64,000 nt of DNA from Doryteuthis pealeii (GCA_023376005.1 CM042142.1:55533185-55597184), one strand, 5' to 3'. Positions 53,361-64,000 are shown, counted from the stretch's first letter. Translations and numbers: made by a program. The notes: a model not told the origin generated them from the sequence alone.

Positions 53361-53610
53361 TTACCAACCCCTCCTCACGAGCAGGATGTGAAACAGGGTC
53401 AATTTCTTGAGCGGAGTTTAACAGGTTTTGAATTCCAAAGCACAGTCTGCCCTACTATTTACCCATATCTGGAGGAAGAATAAGTAGATTCATACTTTTC
53501 TTAAAGGTATTAGCACTATGTGAAATGTAAACAACCTCATCCAGGACTTGAACGCGGGTGGCCGAGTCCATTTCTTACGATGATAACCATTACACCAAAA
53601 TGCCTCCTAT
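53360..53610 (-). mobile_element. SINE-B, full length
   Basis: The minus strand runs from the head (ggaggcattttggtgtaatgg) through the B box and body to ggaggggttggtaatatata. Confidence 0.9.
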
Positions 53611-53614
53611 GTCT

Positions 53615-53970
53615 CTAGTATATTCTGTTTTATTTATGGTTATTTGTTTTCAATTTCGTGTTTGCTTATCTCTTACCTTTTAATCCCTACACCCTTCGTA
53701 ACATCATGAAACATATCCACAAGTAGATATTTGTTTTTAGTGAATCTTTTTTGCATATACGTGCAAGCAATTGCAGCCAAGAGGAGAGTGCAATCTTTTG
53801 GCTGGTAATAATTATCACAGTTGAAACACTTAAATAATGTCGATTTGGAAAACCATCTAAGAAACTATACGTCCCAAAACTTTGCGTGGAACAATAATAG
53901 GTAGTTTGCTTGAGCAAGCACATTATGACTCAGTATTAATTGAGCATGCCTAAATTCAATACAACACAGA
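53615..53970. other. No recognisable feature
   Basis: Unremarkable sequence; a 78-codon minus-strand frame lacks motifs. Confidence 0.45.
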
Positions 53971-54284
53971 CTTGTTGACTGCCTTTAAAATTAGTCTAGA
54001 CATGTTCGACTTAATCCGTTCACTTTATTTTTCGATTTGATTCTTACAGTATGTTTATTAGAGATATTTTACACAGACACATACACAGATATATAAATAT
54101 ATATTGGAAGCATGGTGTAATGGTTAGAGTCGTAGGAAATAGACTCGTCAACTCAAGTTCAAATCCTGGACAAGGCTGTTTGCATTTCACATTAACTGCC
54201 TTTAAAATTAGTCTAGACATGTTTGACTAAATCTGTTCATTCTATTTTTCGATTTGATTCTTACAGTATGTTTTATTAGAGATA

Positions 54285-54650
54285 CTAGCAAAATAAAAAG
54301 ACACCCACCCGGGCGATATAAAAAATAATTTTTTTAAAGATATTGCCTGAGCTGAAAATTCAATGTTATAGAGTGTGTACCATAAGTATGTAAAATCATC
54401 AAATTTATTAAAGGAGTAAAAAAAGGAAGAAAAAACAATTTGAAATGGAAATAGTCCCGATAACTTTAAATATTATATTAGAATAAAAACAATCTATATA
54501 TGAATATATAACGCAGGGCATCTATTTATAGAAACAATGAGGATTGTCTAACGTTGCATGCTCACATTTTGAGTATATTTATTCTATGTTATGACGTTGG
54601 ATTGTGTTGGGTAATGTGATGTAAGCAGTGATGTAATTTTGGTTACAGAC
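54285..54650 (-). mobile_element. Helitron, non-autonomous, 5' end eroded
   Basis: The 3' end on the minus strand is CTAG|T at 54285, preceded by a cccgggtgggtg segment. The 5' side keeps gtctgtaaccaaaattacat but merges into (CA)n. The uninterrupted site survives in the sister blocks (gagata|ttttacac), which shows the A|T insertion point. Confidence 0.75.
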
Positions 54651-54654
54651 AAAA

Positions 54655-54696
54655 AAAACACACACACACACACACACACATACACACATATATATT

Positions 54697-54740
<44 letters not shown>
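54655..54740. repeat. (CA)n/(TA)n microsatellite
   Basis: CA run followed by TA runs at the Helitron 5' end. Confidence 0.9.
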
Positions 54741-54743
<3 letters not shown>

Positions 54744-54954
54744 TGGAAGCGCATGGTGTAATGGTTAGAGTCATAGGAAACAGACTCATCAACCCGTTCA
54801 AATCCTGGACAAGGCTGTTTTGTATTTCACATTGACTGCTTTTAAAATAAGTCTAGACATATTTGACTTAATCCATTCACTTAATTTCTCTGATTTGATT
54901 CTTACAGTATGTTTATTAGAGATATTTTACACAGACATATACGCACACACATAT

Positions 54955-54957
54955 ATA

Positions 54958-54994
<37 letters not shown>
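54955..54994. repeat. (TA)n microsatellite
   Basis: About 35 bp of TA at the 3' side of the next feature. Confidence 0.9.
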
Positions 54995-54997
<3 letters not shown>

Positions 54998-55050
54998 AAA
55001 ATGTAATAAGACAATCAGGAATATTTCTTGTATATTGTTTATTCAACTAG

Positions 55051-55073
55051 TTTCGACCTTAGGTCATCGTCAG
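55051..55073 (-). ncRNA. Hammerhead-like motif (CTGACGA + 1 nt class)
   Basis: The minus strand reads CTGACGA, an extra T, GACC-TAA-GGTC, then GAAACTAG. All fixed core bases of CUGANGA and GAAA are present. The extra base before stem II and the lack of a clear stem I leave activity uncertain. A tail of about 60 bp and (TA)n follow, as at 32118-32250. Confidence 0.45.
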
Positions 55074-55237
55074 GAGAAAATTTCTTATATGAAGAAATTG
55101 TTTATAGATTTTTTAAAAGGGAGCATTATAGAAGAACTATAAAATTGAAGTGTTTTTGAGGGTTTGACATGCTATTAAAATCCGGGTAGATGAGTGTGTT
55201 AGTAGTAGCATGTCCATTTGTTCCGTGAAGAACCTTA

Positions 55238-55410
55238 GGGGACCATGGTGTAATGGTTTAAGCCATAGGCAATGGAAAGGGGTTAAACTATCTAGCTGCC
55301 CGGCTATTACCTACAGGCCAATCCACCGACTTTACTTGCTGTTCTTCTACAAAGATGGCTTTGGCATTGAATAACCCATGAAGATTCAATATGCCATTAA
55401 ACAAAGAAAC
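55238..55410 (+). mobile_element. Chimeric SINE: B head, A end, shared tail
   Basis: A SINE-B head (accatggtgtaatggttt) jumps to the SINE-A 3' end (aaaggggt ... ccaccgactttactt). It then runs into a complete shared tail (ttctacaaagatggctttgg ... atgccattaaacaaag). Confidence 0.7.
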
Positions 55411-55454
55411 CGATACATTGTGCAAATCTAATGAACCTGTCAATGAACCTGTCA

Positions 55455-55905
55455 ATTTTTATGGGAATTATGCTAGTATTTTTACATGACAATAGCATTA
55501 ACACAACATACTAGAGGTTTCTCCTCTTCAACTACTAACACCACATATAACCTATAATATATCATATATTATATCATATAACTTAATATAACTATATCAT
55601 ATAACTATATCATATAACTTAATTTTATGGGAATTATGCTAGTATTTTTACATGACAATAGCATTAACAACATACTAGAGGTTTTCTCCTCTTCAACTAC
55701 TAACACCACATTAACCTATAATATATCATATATTTATATCATATAACTTAATATAACTATATCATATAACTATATCATATAACTTAATTTTTATGGGAAT
55801 TATGCTAGTATTTTTACATGACAATAGCATTAACACAACATACTAGAGGTTTTCTCCTCTTCAAACGACTAACACCACATATAACCTATAAATTACCTCA
55901 GGGCC
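55455..55905 (+). repeat. Tandem repeat, three units of about 166 bp
   Basis: Units begin at 55457, 55623 and 55788 (ttttatgggaattatgctag). Inner TA-rich words (atcatataac) are themselves repeated. Confidence 0.9.
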
Positions 55906-56280
55906 TATTTCAAGTATATTTTATGTATGCAGGTGTCCCCAGAAGGAACTCAAGAGATAAACAATTGTCTTAAGATATTAACAAGTTTTTCCCAAGCATC
56001 TTAGGAAAGAAAAAGGAAAAGGTGAACAGCAAACTGGTCAGTTACTTATTATCATTCTCTATAGAAAGATAATTTTTTCCTAAGTTAGACCCCACCCCCC
56101 TAAAATATTATGAATAATTCTATAACTATAAATTTTTATAAAACATGAAATAAATTCTAAATATGCTTTTTAAGTTTCAGAAAAGTTTTTATAAGAAATA
56201 ATTCAAAGCAAACTGTTTTCTAAATTTTGAAACATATTATACATTGTTATATGAATACATCACTATTAGAAACTTGTTAT
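55906..56280. other. No recognisable feature
   Basis: AT-rich DNA between two tandem arrays. Confidence 0.5.
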
Positions 56281-56314
56281 GCTAACATATCAAGGAACAC
56301 CTTTTGCTTTTCAT

Positions 56315-56935
56315 CGCACACTACTAAAACATCAAAATTATGAACTTTTTATACTTGCTTTTCAGAATTATGAACTTGTTATACTAAAATATCAAAATTA
56401 TGAACTTGTTATACTAAAATATCAAAATGAACTTGTTATCTCACTTCTCAAATTAGGAACTTGTTATACTACAATAAAATTATTAACTTTTTATACTCGC
56501 ATATCAAATTATTATATAAAATATCAAAAATTATGAACTTGTTATACTAAATATCAAAATTATGAACTTGTTATACTCACTTATCAAATTATGAACTTGT
56601 TATACTACAATATCAAAATTATGAACTTTTTATACTCGCATATCAAAATTATGAACTTGTTATACTAAAATATCAAAATTATGAACTTTTTAAACTCGCT
56701 TATCAAAATTATGAACTTGTTATACTAAAATGACTAAAATATCAAAATTATGAACTTGTTATACTCACTTATCAAAATTATGAACTTGTTTACTACAATA
56801 TCAAAAATTATGAACTTTATACTCGCATATCAAAATTATGAACTTGTTAACTAAAATATCAAATTATGAACTTGTTTATACTCACTTATCAAAATTATGA
56901 ACTTGTTATAAAATTATGAACTTGTTATATGAACA
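56315..56935 (+). repeat. About 29-bp AT-rich minisatellite, some 20 units
   Basis: Units of atcaaaattatgaacttg / ttatactaaaat with small length changes. An alternating Leu/Tyr-rich frame through it is an artefact. Confidence 0.95.
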
Positions 56936-57104
56936 CATACTATTAGAATCTTGTTATGCTAACATATCAAAACCATGTAACAATTTGTTTAATGTAAAAC
57001 TCGTGTAAATTCAACACTCTAGCCTCATTATTTTAAGATTGTAAATTACATCAGATACAGCTAATAAAATATATGATTTAGCAACCATTCATAATCTTTC
57101 TTTG

Positions 57105-57563
57105 TACCAAGTATCCAATAAGCACCCCAGCTGGAAGCCACTTCAAAGGAACACCTTTTGCTTTTCACCGCACACTTCCGGTCATGGTATGAGAGGCAGA
57201 TGGAAAATAAACTTTATAAATTTCCTTTTATTTAAATAAACATAAAAGATATTTTGTAAATAAAAAATATTTTCATTTAAATAAACATATCTGCATTTCT
57301 CTTCTGAGTAAACAAAAAACTATTTTAATATAAAAACATGTCTTTCGTTTAAAGTTTTATGATTTAAAAAAAATTCCTATTGAATAAACAACAACATGAA
57401 ATAACTTTTTTTTTTTTAATTAAAATCGAAAACTATTTTAGTATAAAAATCTTACAGTAAAATTCTAATGCAAAAAATCATTTGTTGTTTGTAAACAGTG
57501 AAAAGCAAAAGGTGTTCCTTTCAAAACAGCTGGGGTGCCAATTGGTTACTTGGTCCTTTTATT
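57105..57563. mobile_element. TIR/foldback element, about 60-bp arms
   Basis: Left arm 57105-57175 (accaagta, caccccagctgg, aaaggaacaccttttgcttt) pairs with 57499-57563. A third, direct copy of the arm end (aaggaacaccttttgctttt) lies at 56291 before the minisatellite. Confidence 0.75.
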
Positions 57564-57564
57564 T

Positions 57565-58535
57565 TAATAGAATGATGGAATGTCTACACTCTGGACTGAA
57601 GTTTGAATTTGCTTTATGTGTGATTATTTTTGTGAATTTAGTGAACTCAGGTCAAGAGGTCAAAGTTTCAAAGGGTTAAAAAAGAAATCATTGTGTGAAT
57701 GAATTTTAGGAAATGTCACTGATATGCTCGTGTTAAATACTTCCTATTACTTCTAAGGGTCTTCTATAATGTCTGTGACGATGAGAATAAAATTAAAATT
57801 GAAAAAATAACAAACTCCCATGAGTCTTCACCGGAAGAACCCTCTAAGCATATGCGGGGAAAAAAGACCCACTTCTGACCCCCAAGACATGCTCTCGGAC
57901 ATTCTGACTTAGGCCTTAACTTGGAAAAGACACTATTACTGGCCAGGGAGATATTTCCTTACCACATGGTGGCTATGACCAGTGATAAAGCCTAAATCAT
58001 AAAACCACCTTTTCCTTTGTCTCTTTCTTTTTCTTCCCTTGAATTCCTTTTTCAGTGCAACCACCAAATAAAATGGGGTTAAAAGCAAACCCTAAGAACA
58101 CGCACCAAGAACAAAAGCTACCTTTTAAACCTAAACATTAAACATCTTGCGACCCATATCACTTTATTTTTTTTGAATTGAGTTGTCTGAGGGTTCTTCT
58201 TCGTTGGGGTCATCTCTCTTCTTGGTTCTGAGTTTTATTTCTGTTCTTGTTAAAAAGAAACCTGTGGGTTTTTAAGTTTCTGTGTGTAGGAATTAGGCTT
58301 TTCGGTTATTTTTGATGCATGTTCGTTGCTTGTTTCTTTCTTAAACCCCATTATATGTTTTCTTTCTTCTTGTAGATTGCCAGGCTGAAAAGGAATCAAT
58401 GGAAGGAAAAGAAGAAATAAAGACAAAAGATACTTTTAGGATTCAGACTTTATTCCTAGGTTCATAGTTATTTCTTGGAAAGGAGATTTTCTCCCGAAAC
58501 AGTTAATAATGTGTGTTCCGGTAAGGTCTGTGTTT
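57565..58535. other. No recognisable feature
   Basis: Nearly 1 kb with near-balanced composition in parts (57830-58010), but no exon-like frame or repeat match was found. Confidence 0.45.
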
Positions 58536-58539
58536 GGAA

Positions 58540-58645
58540 TGACTGAGGGATTTTCCAAGTGGTGCAGCCATATAATAGCACTGATATGATTATGGCTTGG
58601 AAGAATTTTTACTTGATCTTATCTTTGAGATCAACTGCATTGAAT
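58540..58645 (-). pseudogene. LINE ORF2 scrap (YGCTT motif)
   Basis: The minus strand encodes KFFQAIIISVLLYGCTT, matching FFQAVVVSVLLYGCTTWTL at 27285. Only about 35 codons remain. Confidence 0.65.
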
Positions 58646-58654
58646 GGAGCTTGT

Positions 58655-58905
58655 CCCGGACCATATGACCTTTAGGCATATGATTTAGCAACCCTTTTGC
58701 TTTGCTGATTCATAAGTACATTTTTTCATTTACACCGTCAACATCCGGTTGTTTTTGTTAACAGACGATTTTTAGAGTTTTTTTTTAAATTATAAACTAA
58801 CCCTAACCCTAACCCCTAACAAACAACCGGATGTTGATGGTGTAAATGAAAAAATGTACTTATGAATAAGCAAAGCAAAAGGGGTGCCTAAAGGTCATAT
58901 GATCC
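58655..58905. mobile_element. Foldback element with telomere-like loop
   Basis: Arms 58664-58762 and 58815-58905 are near-perfect reverse complements (aagtacattttttcatttac, caacatccggttgtttttgt). The loop contains the telomere-type word ctaaccctaaccctaaccc at 58798-58816. Confidence 0.85.
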
Positions 58906-59035
58906 CTTGTCCCCCACTACCTAATCTGTGTTTACATCAACTGTTTGGTCTCTAAACAATTGTTAATGATGAATGTTACTGGATGCAAATTATGGACTCT
59001 GTCTCTAAATAAATCATTAGACTGAGTTCCTTTCT

Positions 59036-59653
59036 ACACAGCCCTGTCAGCTGGAGCTTTAGACTACACCAATTGCACCTCTGCAGATGGGTAAGATCCC
59101 CCAATGGGTCCACCTGTTGGCCATGGGTGGCACCTCTTTATACTTAAGGATGGAACCCAGGTGGCTGAGTAATTCATGGCATGCACACTCCACTTTGGCC
59201 GTTACTTAGGCTAGGTAGGTGGTTGGACAGGCCTCCTCTGATCACTCGGTTAGCTGGTCATGTCAAGCCCTAGCACCTATATGATTATCCCTACCCTATT
59301 GCCCTTATGGCAAGCCCTGGCTCTTTTTATCATATGTGCTAGAAAGATGGTGGCTGAGGGTCTTAATGTCCTGAGTATGACAAACTATCTGATGGTGAAG
59401 TTCTAATTCTGAAGCTCTGGGAAATGTGGAGTATCCCTTCATCATCATTACTCTCAGGTTTACTCTGATCTGGAGTGGTAGTACCAGTTAGGGTCCCATC
59501 TATGGGTTAAATAGATCACAAAATTAGTTTTTAAAAATGTGTTTTAAAAAAATTGAGTACCCATCAAGAATGAATAAAACAAAATGTCTTCGGCATAAAA
59601 TAACCAATGTGTTGACATGCCACAAAAACCAACCAACCAACCAACCAACCAAT
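59036..59653 (+). mobile_element. SINE-C, full length
   Basis: Matches 45357-45957 throughout, from agccctgtcagctgg to the shared tail and an (AACC)n end of about 25 bp. Confidence 0.85.
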
Positions 59654-59654
59654 C

Positions 59655-60380
59655 CCTTCTACAAAGTGGTGGGAGAGCAAAGCCATTGAGTTTCTAATTC
59701 TCTGGTACTCCAGTTTTTCAAGAGAAACACAATGTCTTTTATGCATAAACAGTGTTACAACTAATTTGAATAAACAAACAGACAATGACATAAAAGACTG
59801 AAGAGTTCCAATGAAATGAACAAATAAAACATCATAAACTTAAGATGCTGGCTAACAAATTTCAATAGATTTCCTTTTTTTAAAATTTTACTCAAATTTA
59901 TTCTCTGATCATGAAAATAAAAATTGACATAAATTCTGACGAATTTGAAACTTTTTTGTACACATTAATTCCTATACAATTCACAAAATATTGTAAGCAT
60001 TAATTTGTATAAAACTGTTTTCGTTCTTAAGGGCCAAAATAAATTCTTGTATGTTGATTCCATTGCATTGTACAATTGTCAGGAACAAAAGGGACAAGCT
60101 ATTGATCACTGCAAAGAATTGGCAAATATATACACATCTATCGTTTCTTTGTTCTTGGAGATTAAAAACCACAAAACTTAAATAATCAACTGATCTATTC
60201 TGTTGGAGTAAAATAACATTTCATTCCAACTTTTCATTTCGTATGATTTTTTAGCTGATCTCATAATATAAAAGTCTTTTTAAAAAGATCATTGACAAGT
60301 ATATTATATATAAAATTCAATGCGCAATATTCTTTATTGTGAAATAAATTGTCTGTTGTAAGAACAATATAAAGTTCTAA
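59655..60380. other. No recognisable feature
   Basis: AT-rich DNA; short frames on the minus strand have no motif. Confidence 0.5.
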
Positions 60381-60381
60381 T

Positions 60382-60998
60382 GATGGTTAGTTTGTTTGGG
60401 TTTTACGGCACGTCAACCCATTGGGTCATTTATGTTGAAAGACATTCTTCATGGGTACTCAATTTTTTTACAAACACATTTCTTTAATCTCATTTTTTTT
60501 CTATTTAACTCAAAGATACTACTTTAACCTAACAGAAACTAACACTCCAGGTCAGAGTGGACTTGGAAGTAATGGTGATCAAGGGTTACTCCAGATACCA
60601 CATAACTCCAAACTAGAACTTCACCATTAGTCTAAACGTCATACCCAGGACATAAGACCCTCAGCCACTACCTTCTAGTACATATGATAAAAAGGGTTAG
60701 GGGTTGCCACAGGGCCATAAGGTTAGGACAATCATATAGGTACTAGGGCTTGATGTGACCAGCCGATTGATTAGAGGGAACCTCTCCGACTGCCTGTCTA
60801 GCCTAAGTAAGCCAAAGTGACATGTTACATATCATGGACTGCTCAGCCACCAGGATTCCATACTTAAGCATCACAAGTAGCCACCCACAGTCAACAGGTG
60901 GCCTCATTTTTTTTTTTGGGGGGGGGGGGGGGGTCTTACCCTCTGTAGAATTGCAGCCTGTGTATTCTTAAGCGTCCCAGCTGACAGGGCTGGGTTCT
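60382..60998 (-). mobile_element. SINE-C, full length, inverted
   Basis: The minus strand matches the other two copies, including the shared tail at the 60386-60440 side. A T9G15 homopolymer run (60908-60933) replaces part of the ggtaagactccccca region. Confidence 0.85.
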
Positions 60999-60999
60999 T

Positions 61000-61330
61000 G
61001 TGAGCTGATACAATAACTGACAACATAATACCAATTCTCTTTTATTAAGTCATCATGAACAATGAATGGAGTTTAAGTAACTAACACATATAACTACACA
61101 GAAGATGAATTTGCACTAGAATTCTATCAATTAATACCTACATGTACCTACCTACATACCTACCTACTTACCTCTATCCGTGGAATTTGGCATGCATCAC
61201 ACTAAGGTGCTAGGCTGGATATCTAGTCACGTCCCCACTCTTCAATGTCCAATATTAACATTAGTATATTCAATGCTATAGCATCACGGAATAAACAGGA
61301 GGAAAGACAAGATGAGCCCATTTACACATA
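61000..61330. other. No recognisable feature
   Basis: Contains a short (CTAC)n run near 61145-61170; nothing else seen. Confidence 0.5.
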
Positions 61331-61332
61331 TA

Positions 61333-61583
61333 GGTAAAATTGGTGAAGTGGCCTATTGTCAGTGTCAACTGGACAGCAAGGGAGTCTATCCCTTTTAACT
61401 AGCACTTAACTAGGGGATAGTTTTTTTTTGCATCTGAAGTGGAGCGCCACACCTACCATCAGCTCCCTGCTTTATCACACAGATCAAGCTGTGCTACTTA
61501 TGCACAAAGTTGGAGAAGTCTGATATTGAACCCAGACCTTGCGGTTCTTTGGCGGATGCTCTATAAACTAGCTAAAACGAACA
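61333..61583 (-). mobile_element. SINE-A, full length, diverged
   Basis: Complete minus-strand SINE-A with T-run insertion at about 61420. The head near 61565 (tagtttatagagcatcc) is degraded. Confidence 0.85.
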
Positions 61584-61689
61584 GTAGTGGTACTATTTTA
61601 CCAGTAACTCAGGGAATGAGGGGGCTCATACCTTTTACCTCAGAGTATTAGTTTGTGCTTAGTTGGCAAGGTCTGGTATCAAACCTGGA

Positions 61690-62033
61690 ATTTCGTGTCA
61701 CATCCTGCTCTTGGAGGAGGAGTTGGGGTAAATATATGAAGCCATGTAGTGTAATGGTTAGAGTCGTAGGAAATGGATTCGTCAACCCGAGTTCAAATCC
61801 TGGACAAGGCTGTTTACATTTCCCATAATGCTAATACTTTTGGGAAAGATATGCATCTAACTACTCTCCGTCCAGCTATGGGCAAATAATAGAGCAGAGT
61901 GGGTTCTTTAACCTTGATTAGGTAACCAGTCTAGGAGAAGGAAAACTCTGAATTCAAACCTGTTAAACTTCACTTAAGAAATTGACCTTGTGTCACATCC
62001 TACTCATGTGGAGGGGTTGGTAAATATGTATGT
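61690..62033 (+). mobile_element. SINE-B tail followed by a full SINE-B
   Basis: A 45-bp SINE-B 3' end (61692-61736) is followed by a complete copy from gccatgtagtgtaatggtta (61740) to ggttggtaaatatgtatg. The B box ccgagttcaaatcctgg is intact. Confidence 0.9.
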
Positions 62034-62341
62034 ATACTTAAAAAGCAAATATACATATACCATGTTTCCATGACTAGATATCAGAGGGATGCAATTAAAG
62101 ATGGAGAAATGTAGGGACTGAGTGTAAATAGTTACATCTATTAAAAAAATCCTCAAGATTTTCTATTGTTTAAACTCTATCAATTCTTTTCAATATATTC
62201 TTAATGTTAAGTGCAAATTTTATAATCTGACATTGAAAAAAAAGTTGCTAAAAGATTAATTCTTTTTAAGAAAAATATCACATGATATCAAATGAGTAAA
62301 ATATATTTTTTGCAGTTTTATTTTATGTTTAATTCATTTTA

Positions 62342-62342
62342 T

Positions 62343-62413
<71 letters not shown>

Positions 62414-62694
62414 CATATATATGTGTGTGTGTATATACATTTATATATATGTGTGTGTGTATAATATATATATATGCATGTGTATATACATATATATATA
62501 TGTATACACAACACACATATATTGTATGCACACATATATATATATATATATGTGTATACATATATATTATATGTGTGTGTGTGTGTGTGTGATATATATA
62601 TATATGCATGTGTATATACATATATATGTATACACACACATATATATATGCACACACATATATATGTATGTGTATATACATATATATATATATA

Positions 62695-62727
<33 letters not shown>

Positions 62728-62735
62728 ATACATGT
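62342..62735. repeat. Compound TA/TG microsatellite, about 390 bp
   Basis: Alternating TA and TG runs with recurrent tgcatgtgtatatacata words (62474, 62606, 62660). Long Tyr/Ile/Cys/Val frames on both strands are repeat translations. Confidence 0.95.
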
Positions 62736-62739
62736 GTAG

Positions 62740-63015
62740 ACAGAGAGTGAGAGAGAGATGCGAATGAGAAAAATTTGCAAGAAAAACTACTCGACGCTAC
62801 AACAGCAGAGCAGGTGTACAATCCAGAAGATATCAAATTATGAACACTAGAAGTCCATTACTTTAAGTTTCATGTGTTGCGCACAATCATCAGACAGAAA
62901 AGTCTATAAGTGGCCAATAAATCGTAATTATATAGCAGTGTAAAGTCATGTGTTCAGATGAAAGTACACATGACACTCATATGCGGAAAAAATTATACAC
63001 AAATGTAATATATAA
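62740..63015. other. No recognisable feature
   Basis: Mostly unique-looking AT-rich DNA. Confidence 0.5.
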
Positions 63016-63017
63016 TA

Positions 63018-63039
63018 TCTATCTATCTATCTATCTATC

Positions 63040-63071
<32 letters not shown>

Positions 63072-63072
63072 T
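63018..63072. repeat. (TATC)n and (TA)n microsatellite
   Basis: Seven TATC units followed by TA. A further TA tract is at 63162-63192. Confidence 0.9.
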
Positions 63073-63158
63073 ATAGCAATAGAACTATCCAGATGGAAGA
63101 GAATAAATATGGAATTAGTCAGGTGGTAAATGACTTGAGAAATTTATTAATATGTTCA

Positions 63159-63193
<35 letters not shown>

Positions 63194-63194
63194 T

Positions 63195-63840
63195 AATTAA
63201 TTTGTGGAATTTACATGAGTTAGCTGGTTAAATGATAGTATAAGAAGCAGAGATTTTTTATCATTATCAGTTTTAAGCCATAAGTAAAGCAATATATAAC
63301 AATTTTCATTTGTTGTTGATGTCAATGAATTTCATTTGTTAATCACTCATAGTTTTTCTTTGCTTAAAACTCTTAACATCCTGTTGAGATTTTCTAAGTC
63401 CAGAGCATTCCTATAAGGATATATAAAAAAATGGCTAAAAATGACTTTTGCATCTAAAAGTTACCTTTATTTCCTTAAATCAAAGATTTCTACATATGTT
63501 TAATATTAAATTTAAACAAAGGCTATTGTTTGGGGCTGATTAGTTAAAACGAATGTGACTTCCAGCCGGGTGGAATGAGGTGGTATAGGACTTTAAGAGT
63601 TTAAAGCGGCAACTACATATTGCCATTAGCACAAGGATCAGACCTTCTGTATTAAACTTCAGACTCATACTAATACAGTGATCTGGACACAGGTGTGTCC
63701 ATGCATAGTTGTCCACAGGAGAACATAATAGTTCGTTAATAGTTTGTATGATAGGAGTGGCCATGCTGCTACTTTATGTGGAGTGCCGCTTACAAGATTC
63801 GTTCAGGACAGCATTCTTGTGTAATTTACATCTAGCTTCT
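63195..63840. other. No recognisable feature
   Basis: AT-rich DNA. The 74-codon minus-strand frame at 63540-63764 has no motif I recognise and no repeat partner here; it is left uncalled. Confidence 0.45.
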
Positions 63841-63844
63841 TTTT

Positions 63845-63960
63845 TTTTTCAATCATTTCATTAAAGTCCAACTGGTGCAGCCATACATTAGCACTGAAAT
63901 GGCTATAGTCTGGAAGAATTTTTGCTTTATATTATCAGAGAGATCAGGTTTCCATATGAG
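63845..63960 (-). pseudogene. LINE ORF2 scrap (YGCT motif)
   Basis: The minus strand encodes KQKFFQTIAISVLMYGCTS, homologous to 58540-58645 and 27285. It is cut at both sides. Confidence 0.65.
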
Positions 63961-64000
63961 TGATAATATGTCAATGGCAGTTCATATATATATATATATA

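Larger units (their letters stand above)
53973..54930 (+). repeat. Triplicated unit with SINE-B heads, split by a Helitron
   Basis: The block ctttaaaattagtctagaca ... tattagagatattttacacag occurs near 53980, 54190 and 54837. SINE-B tRNA heads (ggtgtaatggttagagtc) precede the second and third blocks at 54105-54188 and 54745-54832. The second block is interrupted after gagata by a Helitron. Confidence 0.8.

Noticed and set aside
57830..58010. An exon-like, GC-balanced stretch
   Set aside because: No open frame longer than chance in any phase and no recognisable peptide.
62292..62780. 150-codon frames on both strands rich in Tyr, Ile, Cys and Val
   Set aside because: Artefacts of compound TA/TG microsatellites lacking stops.

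Overview
This looks like intergenic or intronic DNA from an animal, most likely a lophotrochozoan and possibly a cephalopod mollusc. That guess rests on strong AT-richness, very long (TA)n/(TG)n tracts, dense tRNA-derived SINEs, Helitrons, RTE-like LINE debris and 5S-like sequences of invertebrate type. It is an inference, not a species call. I found no convincing host protein-coding exon, tRNA gene or rRNA gene. The longer open frames are LINE debris or low-complexity translations.

Main repeat families. SINE-A is about 250 bp with an Ile/Lys-tRNA-like head. SINE-B is about 270-300 bp with a Gln-tRNA-like head. SINE-C is a 600-bp non-autonomous retroelement. There is also a group of tRNA-headed elements that carry a hammerhead ribozyme just downstream of the tRNA part. 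Others are Helitrons with A|TC...CTAG|T junctions, several small-LTR families without pol, LINE ORF2 3' fragments, mariner and pogo-like MITEs, and foldback elements.

Layout. 0-3.5 kb: LTR fragment, an inverted SINE-A pair and a duplicated SINE-B module. 4.7-5.2 kb: foldback plus tRNA/hammerhead element. 6-9.6 kb: mariner remnant, small LTR, LINE 3' end, a GC-rich 1.17-kb solo LTR, and a SINE-B split by another solo LTR. 10-13.6 kb: hammerhead-like repeat, small LTR, and a LINE 3' end with C2H2 fingers that is partly inverted-duplicated. 14.8-17.1 kb: SINE-B-derived tandem array. 17.7-23.6 kb: three Helitrons, the last with a nested tRNA/hammerhead SINE. 24-30 kb: solo LTR, LINE pieces, a 486-bp TIR element. 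30.2-35.6 kb: polypurine block, three more tRNA/hammerhead copies, a perfect palindrome, microsatellites. 36-42 kb: tandem repeats, MITEs, a complete Helitron, foldbacks. 43-50 kb: LINE RT fragment, SINE clusters, a nested SINE-C, duplicated arrays of antisense 5S fragments fused to LINE sequence. 50-64 kb: purine-rich DNA, SINEs, LINE ends, minisatellites, two SINE-C copies, compound microsatellites.

The most notable system is the tRNA-headed retroelement with a self-cleaving-ribozyme motif: five copies at four places, the best preserved at 5094-5145 (+) and 23206-23248 (-). One copy has 40-bp direct repeats typical of retroposition and sits inside a smaller insertion with a 14-bp target duplication, itself inside a Helitron.
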